A stretch of 64,000 bases of DNA from Maea johnstoni (GCA_963942565.1 OZ012699.1:26942767-27006766), one strand, 5' to 3'; counted from the first letter of the stretch, positions 36,901 through 45,869 are shown. Notes: generated from the sequence alone by a model not told the origin. Numbers and translations: made by a program.

Positions 36901-37302
36901 AAGTCCTTCGCGTAATGCTTCAAACTCACAGGACTCTGAGAGTTGTCTGAGCCTCATCACATACTGATCCACTGTTTCAGTTTCAGTTTGACTGGCACTA
37001 TTGAAACGAAATCTCTCAAAAAGCACATTTTTCTGAGGGGTGAAGTGCTGTCCCAATTTTCCTAGTATCTGAGCTGAGTCTCTTCTGTCTTCTTCACTCA
37101 ATGTAGCGAGATGCATCATGATATTTCTACAATCCGGGCCCATGACTGAGCAGAGTGCTCCTACCTTAACAATTTCTGGCTTCATTGTAAGCTCAGTAGC
37201 TTGACAGTAAAAATCCCATGCTTGCTTAAAACTTTTCCAATTTGTGCAAACATCACCTTTACAGTTCATAGCTGGTGGGGGAGGTATTTGGTAGGCCGCC
37301 AT
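33952..37302 (-). CDS. Gypsy gag-pol polyprotein frame (fossil)
   Basis: One long frame of 1116 codons. In order it shows a gag region; zinc-knuckle Cys/His motifs (including a CCHC); an aspartic-protease DSGA; reverse transcriptase with the IADDI active-site box; RNase H; the integrase HHCC zinc domain; and a DDE-type catalytic core. Gag and pol in a single frame is known for some Ty3/Gypsy lineages. It belongs to the 33105-37713 element and should not be counted as a host gene. A small further frame at 33755-33943 lies between it and the 3' LTR. Confidence 0.9.
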   Translation of the reverse strand: MAAYQIPPPPAMNCKGDVCTNWKSFKQAWDFYCQATELTMKPEIVKVGALCSVMGPDCRNIMMHLATLSEEDRRDSAQILGKLGQHFTPQKNVLFERFRFNSASQTETETVDQYVMRLRQLSESCEFEALREGLIRDRIVMGTTDISTRDRLLKERPVPDLNKCIDFLRASEISRVHKSQLNIDIDNDASGSVHAALKYKPKSSQKSGKKSSKEKTSVLSKCKFCGNSHVRDREECPAFGKTCKKCGIDNHFATVCRASNYQNRARKVHQADVELSDSDSEDSIYACHRIGSVAKTKKSKFMTKMTFKTTYPADVTVQLDSGATCSAMSMGNPKDLNEAIKRPKYQMPTVDEVLPKLAQAKVFTVLDAKDGFFQVKLDDESSYLTTFWTPFGRYRYLRCPFGISSAPEEYQRRQKEVLEGLEGVDVIADDIICFGSGDSKQEAEKDHDKNLIALLNRAKEVNLKFNKEKIKFKLQEVCYMGHLLTENGVRADPAKIEAILDMPRPEDAKADQRLLGCVNYLSRYLPKLAEVSAPLRRLTEKDAEWFWESQQEGAYQTILKLMASTPVLRYYDMTQEVTLQNDASESGLGAVLLQNGQPVTFASKALTKTEQGYAQIEKECLAIVFACERFDQYLHGRDLITVQTDHKPLVPIFKKSIHNAPKRLQRMLLRLQKYNLKIEYLPGPQMYIADMLSRAYLTGRSKDEIPACHIFQVEKEEALFSDIASVKQLQFINVSTGTHSQIQKTTAADPVLQTLATAILTGWPDVKENVPNSIRQYWNMRDELTVQDGVIYKGMKVVIPTVMRKQMIAKSHTSHLGIHACVRRAKDVLYWPGMTAEITELVRMCAVCSEFLDKQHKEPLMTHKIPTLPWSKVGQDLFTLNGRDYLVTVDYFSDYFEIVKLNDTTARSVIKATKDHFACHGIADMVTDNGPQYTSQEFQQFKSEWNFNHTTSSPYHSQSNGKAESAVKIAKKLVKKCKRDDTDLQMALLEWRNTPDINGLSPVQKLMSRRTKTTMPTAEALLKPLTAEGVDDNIKHRRQLTKRHYDQHTKPLPELDIGDSVKLQPLRPKEPWSNGSCLGKVGPRSYLIRTRMVNFVAEIVHSYEQPTASLIQHKKA

Positions 37303-37506
37303 TTTCTCTGTTTCCTCAGGAAAAACTTGAAAAAAGTTCTCTACTCACAGTTTTCTTTGTCTAGTGTATCTTGTCAACATGTGCATTCCATGTGATCCTA
37401 GATAAATCCAATATCATCCACTTTTTGTGGGGTGTGATTATCCAATAAATGCTCTGTAGGGGTTCTAGGTGATCCTTTCATTCAGATTTCACCTAATCTG
37501 ACACCA

Positions 37507-37713
37507 TGTTTGTTTATATAGTATGTATAATACTGTTTGATGATAGACAACTAGAACACGGCATGTAGATTGCAGCCATGGCGGTAGTCAAGAGGCCGGG
37601 CCCCTTTTATTGCTTCAAGGAATGCAGGGTCTGTTTACATACAAGCGAGGACATCTAGTGGCGAACTTAAGAACTAATCTTATAGCACTAGATGCATAGT
37701 ATATATCATAACA
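37507..37713 (-). repeat. 5' LTR of the Gypsy element
   Basis: 207 bases, the partner of 33105-33311, followed on the plus strand by the CACAG target copy. Confidence 0.95.
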
Positions 37714-37718
37714 CACAG

Positions 37719-38064
37719 GTCCCCACCCAGGCTTGGGTTAAATTACAATCGTATCCCACTGCTGTGTGTGTGTGGTATGTATCCCTTTAATCCCCTCACA
37801 AAAAAGTAATGGTTATGACTTACTGAAAATCAGGCTGAGAAAATTCTGTCAACAAAGAGACTTGGAAATGTCTATTTCTGAAAGTGGTCCTTGTTCACAG
37901 GTGAAACAGGGTCTTTGGGAAGAAAAAGGGCGGTCTCTGGTCTTTGTTGACAAGGGGTCTCTATTCGGAGGGGAAATATAGAGTAATTTCTCTCGGGGGG
38001 GATTTTGAGCGGTCTTTGTCGGGAGGGGGTCCTTGTTCGGGGGTGGTCTCTCGGTCAGGTTTGA

Positions 38065-38141
<77 letters not shown>

Positions 38142-38535
38142 GTTTTAGAGTGACTTAACTATTTCAATGGACACCTAACGGTAGTTACTGCCCAATATAC
38201 AGCATAGATAAATAAATCTTAGGAGGGTAGGCCTATACTGTGCTACCTTTATTTAGCTAGTGAAGTAGAATTTAGTCTAGACCATTTAGGTACTCGATGA
38301 CTGCGAATTTGCCATTTTAAGCATTAAGTACTTTATGTGACAAATGTGTCAATACATACAAAATTAAGTTATCATAGACCTTGTTTGCCGCACCAGCTTA
38401 CCAAAAATGAATACAGTCCATTCGAGGATGCAGCGAGAAATGCACAGAATGGATAAGAATAAGTAGGAAGATCAGTACCCATCAACCAAGAGATCTGCTC
38501 GGTACATAACAGATAAAAGCAGACTTATTTCTTAA
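37719..38535. repeat. Gene-free stretch: G-rich degenerate repeat and (AT)n
   Basis: At 37885-38065 a degenerate ~30-base motif (GGTC(T/C)(T/C)TGTTCGG...GGGG, GGTCTCTCGGTCAGG) repeats several times and leads into (AT)n at 38069-38139. It resembles the edge of a dispersed repeat. The rest holds nothing recognised. Confidence 0.5.
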
Positions 38536-38959
38536 GTACAGAGTAGCCCTGTACCCAGCAACTAAAGGTTCATTGCATACAGAGCTGCTCTGTAGCCAGT
38601 AGACATTTGGTTGTTGGCGGGTACAATGCTGCTCTGCATATAGCCTCCTTATTGTAAGACTATAACTCAACAAAATGTCTTCCAAGCACTCTACTGCTAA
38701 TTGATCGAATCAATCATTGGTTATTGAAGAATATCAATTTAAAAGCTTACTTAGCTATTCTGACATGCAATTATAGTCATGATTGGGAAGATACCTGCCC
38801 ACTCTTAAGGCCTATAGCATTGGTACCTACCTGAAGAGGATTGTTTGCAGAGATTATACTAAGTTGTATAAGGGTTAAGTGGAGTTTTTCCTGGTGATGA
38901 TGCACCAAAAATGCCTGCCTTGTCTGAATCATTTTAGAGATATCAGCTAGCTCAGGCAA
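38536..38959. other. Start of ZNF-C unit: minisatellite relic
   Basis: Contains GTTCATTGCATACAGAGCTG and CTCTGTAGCCAG, matching the beginning of the 13570-14036 array upstream of ZNF-A. This marks where the duplicated ZNF unit begins. No gene. Confidence 0.65.
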
Positions 38960-39266
38960 CTGGTAGTTGAGGAAGGATCTCTAGATGAGAATTGTCTTCT
39001 GTCTGCTACCACTCTGTCCGCTCCCCTACAGTCTTCTACCCTCTAGTTAGTCTGGTAGTTCAGGAAGGATCTCTAGATGAGAATTGTCTTCTGTCCGCTA
39101 CCACTCTGTCTGCTCCCCTACAGTCCACTACCCTCTGGTTAGTCTGGTAGTTCAGGAAGGATCTCTAGATGAGAATTGTCTTCTGTCCGCTACCACTCTG
39201 TCTGCTCCCCTACAGTCCACTACCCTCTGGTTAGTCTGGTAGTTCAGGAAGGATCTCTAGATGAGA
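38960..39266. repeat. 92-bp tandem repeat, ~3.3 copies
   Basis: Units begin CTGGTAGTT(C/G)AGGAAGGATC at 38960, 39052, 39144 and 39236, exactly 92 bases apart. A single related copy is at about 47682-47775 in the ZNF-D unit, so the expansion is specific to the ZNF-C unit. Confidence 0.93.
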
Positions 39267-39321
39267 TTGTATTTCATTTAAAATGGAAGGAATCAAAATA
39301 CATCGATACTGGCCCCCTGTA

Positions 39322-39405
39322 CTGAGGGATCTGCAGTGGCCTTGTGATTAGGAGGTCTGGCTCCCAAGAGTGAGGTCTCAGGTTCAAGACTTCACTGAAT
39401 CCCTT
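39322..39405 (+). mobile_element. tRNA-derived SINE head, copy in ZNF-C unit
   Basis: TGGCCTTGTGATTAGGAGG (A-box-like) and GGTTCAAGACTTC (B-box-like), about 45 bases apart, resemble the RNA polymerase III promoter of tRNA-derived SINEs. It does not fold into a full tRNA by eye. The same sequence sits at 48266-48350 in the ZNF-D unit, so it was present before the units duplicated. Confidence 0.6.
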
Positions 39406-39607
39406 TTACCGCATATGTCAAAATAAGCGCACGGACCCCCATTTTCATTTTTCTTCGCCTTCTGAAGCCCCCCCCCCCCCCCCAAATACAAATATTTCTT
39501 ACAAAATTCCATGTGATATCGATACACACTGTATATTCAGTTTATTTTTTATAGAGTTTGAATACATCACGCTATTAGTCTTCCACCATTTCAGTCTTAG
39601 TGATAGA

Positions 39608-39895
39608 TAGACCCCAAGGAAGCTGTGGTGCATGGGATATACCCAAGGTGTTACGAGGCGGAGCCGAGTAACCCCGAGGCTATCCCATACACCACAGCTT
39701 CCGAGGGGTCTATTTGGCGTGTACCACAGTTGACTGCCTTCCACCAATCACAGGCCGAGAAAAGTATACCCTTGGGTAACACCTTTGGTTTTAGGCAGCT
39801 TAGGGAACAAAGGCTTGAAAAGTGTGGGTTATGTCCTATAACCCTACACTTTTCGAGGCCACTGATTGGTGGAAGGCAAGCAACTGTGGTACAAA
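39608..39895. mobile_element. Multi-hairpin insertion
   Basis: About 290 bases absent from the sister site at 48520-48540. It holds consecutive hairpins: 39609-39639 with 39680-39710, and 39721-39765 with 39848-39892 (GTACCACAGTTG...CCTTCCACCAATCA). An inner one is built on AAAAGTGTGGGTTAT/ATAACCCTACACTTTT. Likely a MITE or foldback element. A poly-C run (39469-39483) lies just upstream. Confidence 0.75.
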
Positions 39896-40468
39896 TACAT
39901 TAATACATACATGTCAGCATACAATTGGACTTGGCATGTTAAAATACATGAGAGTTGAATCATGCAGGCTTGGGATCACCAATATCCTATTCTTGCAATT
40001 TTTTTCCTAACATGCTACTTGCACATGTGCCTTTATTCAGACAAATATGGTATCTTTTAGTATCTATGTTGCTTCTGCAACTGAAAGGGTTCTTGATACT
40101 ATTCTTACAGTAAGGGAAGGGAATTTCCTCCCAGTTCCAGGTTTCCTTCTCATCTTGATATGACCCAAGCTGTTCAAAGCCACATAGAACCACTTCATTC
40201 TATCCATCAAGCGCCATGTTATTTGCCGTTATTTATACAGGTGTTTTAGTAATTTTTTAATCTGTGATCTTGGAGTTTATTTTTTTTCCAACATAGCTGT
40301 AATGTTTTGGATGTCCAAAATTAAGATACATGTACATAAAAAGCCTGAGTAGTATGTGGTATCTAAAAGGGCTCTATCAAAATATGATGGGAAATTTACT
40401 CTCAAGTATTTTGAAGTCATATTGGTATGCTGTTTACCTTGATCTGAAAATATTATCTCCTTTTTCAG
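39896..40468 (+). other. ZNF-C upstream region, paralogous to ZNF-D upstream
   Basis: Shares CTGCAACTGAAAGGGT, TCTTACAGTAAGGGAAGGGA and CAAGCTGTTCAAAGCCACAT with 48740-48880, and AGTAGTATGTGGTATCT...GGGCTCTATC with 14260-14290. It would contain the promoter and first exon if the 122-bp block is exonic. I cannot place a start site. Confidence 0.5.
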
Positions 40469-40590
40469 ATCCATAATGTGACAAGTGCTGCCACAAAACT
40501 ACTGTGTAACTGGATATCGCCCTACAGAGGCCAGAATCAATCAAGGTCAAAGTTGAGAGTTCATTTCTGCATCTTAGAGAGATATATCAG
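40469..40590 (+). other. Conserved 122-bp exon-like block upstream of ZNF-C
   Basis: Bordered by TCCTTTTTCAG and ATATATCAG|GTGATG. The same length and borders as before ZNF-A; the TCAAGGTCA word is kept. Probable 5' untranslated exon. Confidence 0.5.
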
Positions 40591-40873
40591 GTGATGGGCC
40601 ATACGCTATGAAACAAGTTAACTAGTTAGCAACAATTTCCCAAAATGACAAGGATAACTTTCAAGTTATTTACTGAATCATACCTGCAACACAAAAACTC
40701 TGAGATATCTTTTGTTGATTGTATGTTTGATTCGCATACTACTGTCACAAGACCATAGAGGCCAGACTATGAGGACACAGGAATGTAAAGCACAACAAGA
40801 TTAAATATTGAGTTAATTATTTAGTAAAGGAGATTGAGTTAATAAGTGAAGTCATTGGGATAAAGCACTTACT

Positions 40874-43207
40874 ATGTCTTTGGACACAATAGGTCATAAG
40901 GATGGGCAAGAAGGGGAAGAACCTTATCCTTCTGATGAATGTGATAAATCCTATTCCAAGTCACCAAATCATCATTCTTCTGTTGATCATGACAATGCAT
41001 TCACTCATCATGTTGGTCTGGTGCAACAGAAAAGGAATCATGGTGGAAAAAGGTCCTTCCAGTGCAATGAATGTGACAAGACATTCCCTCAATCTTCTTG
41101 TCTAGTGAGGCATAAAAAGATACACAGTCGTGGGGAAAGACCTTTCCGGTGCAATGAATGTGACAAGGCATTCCCATACCCTTCTGGTCTGGTACTGCAT
41201 AAGAGGTTACACAGTGGGGAAAGACCCTTCCACTGCAATCTATGTGACAAGGCATTCACATGCTCTTCTCATCTGGTACAGCATAAAAGGATACACAATG
41301 GGGAAAGACCTTTTCAGTGCAATGAATGTGACAAGGCATTCGCATACTCTTCTAATCTGACAAGGCATAAGAGAATACACATTTGGAAAAGACCCTTCCA
41401 GTGCAATGAATGTCACAAGGAATTCCCAACCTTTTCTTATCTGGTACAGCATAAGCGGATACACAGTGTGGAAAAACCCTTTCAGTGCAATGAATGTGAC
41501 AAGGCATTCTCAGACTCTTCTGGTCTGGTAAAGCATAAGAGGATACACAGTGGGGAAAGACCCTTCCAGTGCAATGAATGTGACAAGGCTTTCTCAGACT
41601 CTTCTACTCTGGCAAGGCATAAGAGGATACACAGTGGGGAAAGACCCTTCAAGTGCATTGTATGTGACAAGGCATTCTCAGCCTCTTCTCGTCTGGTACG
41701 GCATGAGAAGATACATAGTGGGGAAAGACCCTTCCAATGCAATGATTGTGACAAGGCTTTCTCAGACTCTTCTACTCTGGCAAGGCATAAGAGGATACAC
41801 AGTGGGGAAAGACCCTTCCAGTGCAATGTATGTGACAAGGCATTCTCAGCCTCTTCTCATCTGGTACGGCATGAGAAGATACATAGTGGGGAAAGACCCT
41901 TCCAGTGCAATGTATGTGACAAGGCATTCTCACACTCTTCTGGATTGGTACATCATAAGAGGATACACAGTGGGGAAAGACCTTTCCAGTGCAATGAATG
42001 TGACAAGGCATTCATACAGTCTTCTACTCTGGCAAGGCATAAGAGAATACACAGTGGGGAAAGACCCTTCCAGTGCAATGAATGTGACAAGGCATTCTTA
42101 CAGTCTTCTACTCTGGCAAGGCATAAGAAAATACACAGTGGAGAAAGACCCTTCCAGTGCAATGTATGTGACAAGGCATTTTCACACTCTTCTGGATTGG
42201 TACAGCATAACAGGATACACAGTGGAGAAAGACCCTTCCAATGCAATGTATATGACAAAGCATTCTCACACTCTTCTGGATTGGTACAGCATAGGAGGAT
42301 ACACAGAGGAGAAAGACCCTTCCAATGCAATGAATGTGACAAGGCATTTGCAAACTCTTCGCATCTGACAAGGCATAAGTGGATACACATTGGGAAAAGA
42401 CCCTTCCAGTGCAATGTATGTCACAAGGAATTCACAACCTTTTCTTATCTGGTACAGCATAAGCGGATACACAGTGTGGAGAAACCCTTTCAGTGCAATG
42501 AATGTGACAAGACATTTCCACACTCTTCTTGTCTGGAACAGCATATTGAACACACAGCGGAAAGACCTGATCTAAATCGTTGTGAGAAATCACATCAATG
42601 GCTGTCAACTCACAAAATAGAACCACCGTTATCAGAACCAAGGCAATGGATTGTCCTTAAAGGACAGTGTCTCCCAATAAAGCGAGAATTGAAGCAAAAT
42701 GCTAGTAGCCTGTTAGAAAAACAAGATAACCTTGATAGAATACATTGTCTCCCCATAAAGCAAGAGTTTGAGGAAGGATATGCTAGTAGCATATTAGAAA
42801 TACAGGAAAACCTTGTCGGTAAAGGGCAGTGTTTCCCTATAAAGCAAGAGTTGGAGGGTGGGGCTAGTAGCATATTAGAGAAACAAGAAACCCTTCTTAC
42901 TAGAGGACAGTATCTCCCTATAAAGCAAGAGTTGGAGCAAAATGCTAGTGGTATATTCGAAAAACAAGAATCCCTTTTTGTTAGAGGACAGTATCTCCCT
43001 ATAAAGCAAGAGTTGGAACAAAATGCCAGTGGTATATTAGAAAAACAAGACACCCTTGTTGTTAGAGGACAGTATCTCCCTATAAAGCAAGAGTTGGAGG
43101 AGGAAAATGCTAGTTGTATGTTAGTTAAACAGGAAAATCCTGTCGGTAAAGGGCAGCGTCCCCCTATAAAGCAAGAGTCAGAAGTAGTAGTAGTAGCATA
43201 TGAGTAA
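40874..43207 (+). CDS. C2H2 zinc-finger protein, 18 fingers, longest SUMO-motif tail (ZNF-C)
   Basis: 777 residues, predicted nuclear DNA-binding protein. The start is chosen by the shared N-terminus (MSLDTIGHKDGQEGEEPYPS). Fingers run from residue ~62 to ~567, 18 in all. Finger 15 has Tyr for its second Cys and finger 18 is shortened by one residue (H-I-E-H), so 16 look fully formed. The first linker has an extra residue (HSRGERP). Fingers 4-6 and 16-18 share HI(W/G)KRP, CHKEF and HSVEKP, which is an internal block duplication. The ~210-residue tail follows the conserved KIEPPLSEPRQWIV segment. It comprises seven ~27-residue repeats, each with PIK(Q/R)E and most with (L/I)LEKQ; one has LVKQE. 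Hydrophobic-K-x-E is the SUMO-conjugation consensus, which suggests a multi-SUMO repression tail (inference). It is the fullest member of the cluster. Confidence 0.95.
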   Translation: MSLDTIGHKDGQEGEEPYPSDECDKSYSKSPNHHSSVDHDNAFTHHVGLVQQKRNHGGKRSFQCNECDKTFPQSSCLVRHKKIHSRGERPFRCNECDKAFPYPSGLVLHKRLHSGERPFHCNLCDKAFTCSSHLVQHKRIHNGERPFQCNECDKAFAYSSNLTRHKRIHIWKRPFQCNECHKEFPTFSYLVQHKRIHSVEKPFQCNECDKAFSDSSGLVKHKRIHSGERPFQCNECDKAFSDSSTLARHKRIHSGERPFKCIVCDKAFSASSRLVRHEKIHSGERPFQCNDCDKAFSDSSTLARHKRIHSGERPFQCNVCDKAFSASSHLVRHEKIHSGERPFQCNVCDKAFSHSSGLVHHKRIHSGERPFQCNECDKAFIQSSTLARHKRIHSGERPFQCNECDKAFLQSSTLARHKKIHSGERPFQCNVCDKAFSHSSGLVQHNRIHSGERPFQCNVYDKAFSHSSGLVQHRRIHRGERPFQCNECDKAFANSSHLTRHKWIHIGKRPFQCNVCHKEFTTFSYLVQHKRIHSVEKPFQCNECDKTFPHSSCLEQHIEHTAERPDLNRCEKSHQWLSTHKIEPPLSEPRQWIVLKGQCLPIKRELKQNASSLLEKQDNLDRIHCLPIKQEFEEGYASSILEIQENLVGKGQCFPIKQELEGGASSILEKQETLLTRGQYLPIKQELEQNASGIFEKQESLFVRGQYLPIKQELEQNASGILEKQDTLVVRGQYLPIKQELEEENASCMLVKQENPVGKGQRPPIKQESEVVVVAYE

Positions 43208-43370
43208 AGTGGGAAAACCTTCAGGTCTGATATAACTGAGATAAAATAGTATCCAACACGCACAAGTGCACATACTGAATAATCATCTAGTATTGAAAAC
43301 CACCTTGGTACAGCGCTGGATGGTCGCATTTGTGATATCTGTTGACTGTAGTAATCAGGAGGGATTGGTA
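43208..43370 (+). other. 3' flank of ZNF-C
   Basis: Paralogous to the other units (GATATAACTGAGATAAA, AATAATCATCTAGTA, ACAGCGCTGGATGGTC). Interrupted by the MITE that follows. Confidence 0.8.
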
Positions 43371-43374
43371 TTAA

Positions 43375-43580
43375 CCCTTATGCTGCTGGTGGCTAATTTG
43401 GCCAATACAAAATGATGCATAAAACCTGAAAAATGACTGAAACCCTGGAACATGGGTACTCATCTGAGAGTGCTATGCAAGGGCTATCTAATGAATACCA
43501 ACATGACAGGGCTTAGATTGTTTTTCTCTAATCTTCGCGTCCTTGTGCTTTGGGCGAAAGTAGCATCGGCATTGGAAGGG
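43375..43580 (+). mobile_element. piggyBac-like MITE, copy 3, with known empty site
   Basis: Tips CCCTTATGCTGCTGG and GGAAGGG are flanked by TTAA (43371-43374, 43581-43584). The sister unit at about 17118 reads GGTATTAAGTAGGAGCAATC without the element, so the TTAA duplication is directly shown. 206 bp, no coding. Confidence 0.93.
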
Positions 43581-44037
43581 TTAAGTAGGACCAATCAATG
43601 ACAGTGTAGGGTCAGTGGTAGCAGACAGGTAAAATTGGTGAACAATTCCTTTAGGTCTATCTACTTGTTATTTTCTGTATTCTAACCAGCCAAATTAGAG
43701 GAAGTACTGACTGCAATGGATCATATTCATTATGTTATTCAATTAACATCTTATTATCTAAATATTTGTTTAACACACATGGGCCTGGTCAAGTGGTAAC
43801 AGAATTATACTTTTGCAGTAGAAGTGCTCTGTCCTTTTGATGCAACATGTTATAGTCACATCTTTTATATATTTAGGTAGGTCTAATAAAAGTCATTGAG
43901 GACATTTAAACAAAACTTTGAGTCAAATTACTTCTTGGTGTGGAAATTGACAAAAATGGAGAGAAACAATGTTACACCCAAGCAACATGTTTTTGCAAGG
44001 TTTGAACATGCGTTTCAACATTCTCTGAAATATGCTT
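43581..44037 (+). other. Resumed 3' flank of ZNF-C
   Basis: Shares ACCAATCAATGACAGT, AATTAGAGGAAGTACTGACT and TTAGGTAGGTCTAATAAAAG with sister units. No gene. Confidence 0.75.
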
Positions 44038-44449
44038 CATGACAGGATATGGTCACACAGAACTTTTTAAAGTCACTTGTTACAACTTTCAACCCTCAAG
44101 AGCATGCTAAAACTCCTATATTAAGCTGCACGCCAGAGTATCGTATACTTCCTAAACTAAATATACCACTTTCTTGTAGTCATTTCCATGAAAACCGCTT
44201 TTATACTCAATTTTCTGCTGCAAGTGGAAATCTGTATGGCTGTCACATCTAGCGTCAACACTCCATCGTATACTGCTACTAGCTGGCTACATTTGACCCA
44301 TATAGATAAGGACCTGCACGCCAGTGCCGGCCAGGTGGGTAGCGTTCTCCAGGGAGTGCGAATGACAGGAAGCATTGCTCCCAACCGTCCGGGCCACCAC
44401 GGTACCGTGGTGGCCAGGACGGTTGGTACTGTGGCCATATCCTGTAATG
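44038..44449 (+). mobile_element. Palindrome-bearing TIR element, copy 2
   Basis: Tips CATGACAGGATATGGTCAC (44038) and the reverse complement CATTACAGGATATGGCCAC (ending 44449). Next to the right tip is a 42-base palindrome (44383-44424) with one mismatch. Sister sequence near 18465-18485 lacks it (AATATGCTCTAAATACATATG), locating the insertion between AATATGCT and TAAATACAT. Only one or two T could be duplicated target bases. Confidence 0.9.
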
Positions 44450-44500
44450 TTTAAATACATATGTTCTGTTATCTTCCTGTCGTAGTACTTGCAAAATTTG

Positions 44501-44700
44501 NNNNNNNNNNNNNNNNNNNNNNNNNNNNNNNNNNNNNNNNNNNNNNNNNNNNNNNNNNNNNNNNNNNNNNNNNNNNNNNNNNNNNNNNNNNNNNNNNNNN
44601 NNNNNNNNNNNNNNNNNNNNNNNNNNNNNNNNNNNNNNNNNNNNNNNNNNNNNNNNNNNNNNNNNNNNNNNNNNNNNNNNNNNNNNNNNNNNNNNNNNNN
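44501..44700. other. Assembly gap (200 N)
   Basis: Exactly 200 N, a conventional scaffold-gap length. True size unknown. The sequence changes from ZNF-C flank to a copy of the 31830-31860 segment across it. Confidence 0.99.
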
Positions 44701-44733
44701 ATATCAGAGACATAGATTCTGCCTGATAGCTTA

Positions 44734-45442
44734 TTGCTAATTCAAGCTAACAATAAGCGATAGTACAAGTTCGGGGAGTATAGTCCATTCACTCTGCACA
44801 AAAGATTGATAGACCCTACAGGACAGGTGGACGTGTGACCTCTACGTCCACTCAGGCACTTGTATTAGTATACAGATGGCAGTAGCCCAGTATTTTTCTA
44901 GGACACAGCTGAGGGAGGCTCCCCAGGGTATCATATCTCAAGTACCACAATCTCTACATCTTATTTTAGACTGGTTGAGTTATTGAAGCACATTCATTTC
45001 TGTTTTATCTTCCCTAGTCTTTCAAACAAGGAGCCAACACTACTTGAAATTAGATAGACAGTCCCAGGCTATCTGCATTTGAAAAACATCATTGGTGTTA
45101 GCTGCCTGGCTCTCAGTCCTGATGCAAAGGGCTAGACTCTGTAGCCAGGGGAACAGTTCATTCAAAACTGTTTAGGACCTGCCACCCCTTTTCATATGGA
45201 CTGAACCAAACCTCAGATTGTCTGAAGACTACTAGTGTCCCATGTACCAATTGCCCCTTTTGTTCCCCCTATGTTCTAGTTCTCCACACTCAGTTACTGC
45301 TAACCACAAACTGACCCAGATGTCTATAAGTGGACAGGTGTGCTTGACCTGAACACCAATGGAGAACAAGCCTGTTCTTACAGACACACAGTTGAAACTT
45401 ACAAACCCATTCACTTTTCTCATTGTTAGCTTGAATTAGCAA
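44734..45442. mobile_element. TIR element with TA duplication, copy 2 (709 bp)
   Basis: Tips TTGCTAATTCAAGCTAACAA and its reverse complement are flanked by TA (44732-44733, 45443-45444). The empty site CTGATAGCATAATATGG is at about 31850-31866. The outer parts match 26402-26848. About 250 bases in the middle (44966-45212) are extra relative to copy 1, starting after CACAATCTC and resuming at CAGATTGTCTGAAGAC. No coding capacity. Confidence 0.9.
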
Positions 45443-45869
45443 TAATATGGTGAATATTGGCTGTAGACCAGATTTAAAGAGTTTCTAGATCTACTATAGT
45501 TAGATCGAGCCACTCTATCGTCAGGTATGATAAGATTGATAGGCCATACCCACAATAGAGAAAAGCCAATGCAAAACTTTTCCCCTGCGCCCTAAAAACT
45601 TTGTACTGACATTTCCAGGCCAGTTTGGCCGTCCATACTAACTGAATTCGGTTCCTACCTTGTTAGTTTCCCTTGTGCAGCTTTTACAGCACTCAAATCC
45701 GCCCAGAGTGAGAGAAGTGAGAGCTTTTTGGCTGGAAGTGATAATTTTCACCGATAGTCAGGCAGCTTATGTAGGAAAATAGTGGGTCCGTGGGAAACTC
45801 ATGTAAATTGTTGGAGACATGGTTTTTCTAGACCAATTTTGGATGAGGACTTCTAAAAAATATGTCTCC
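45443..45869. other. Gene-free stretch
   Basis: Its beginning is weakly similar to 31866 onward. No gene recognised. Confidence 0.45.

Larger units (their letters stand above)
33105..37713 (-). mobile_element. Ty3/Gypsy LTR retrotransposon (fossil copy)
   Basis: A 4.6-kb element on the minus strand with 207-bp LTRs (33105-33311 and 37507-37713) and a CACAG target duplication (33100-33104, 37714-37718). A primer-binding-site-like TGGTGTCAGATT lies just inside the 5' LTR. A polypurine tract (AAAGAGGGAGA) lies just inside the 3' LTR. Gag, protease, reverse transcriptase, RNase H and integrase can be recognised in the usual Ty3/Gypsy order. The LTRs differ at about two of 207 positions by eye, so the insertion is young. 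The copy looks broken, with roughly one or two breaks. No envelope gene seen. Confidence 0.95.

Noticed and set aside
39322-39405. A true tRNA gene
   Set aside because: A- and B-box-like words are present, but the acceptor and other stems do not pair and the B box is off consensus; kept as a SINE head.
42610-43329. 239-codon minus-strand frame over the ZNF-C tail
   Set aside because: Antisense shadow of the tail repeats (CFIGR...CPL pattern mirrors PIKQE repeats).
44501-44700. Frames drawn through the N block
   Set aside because: They are artefacts of unknown bases.
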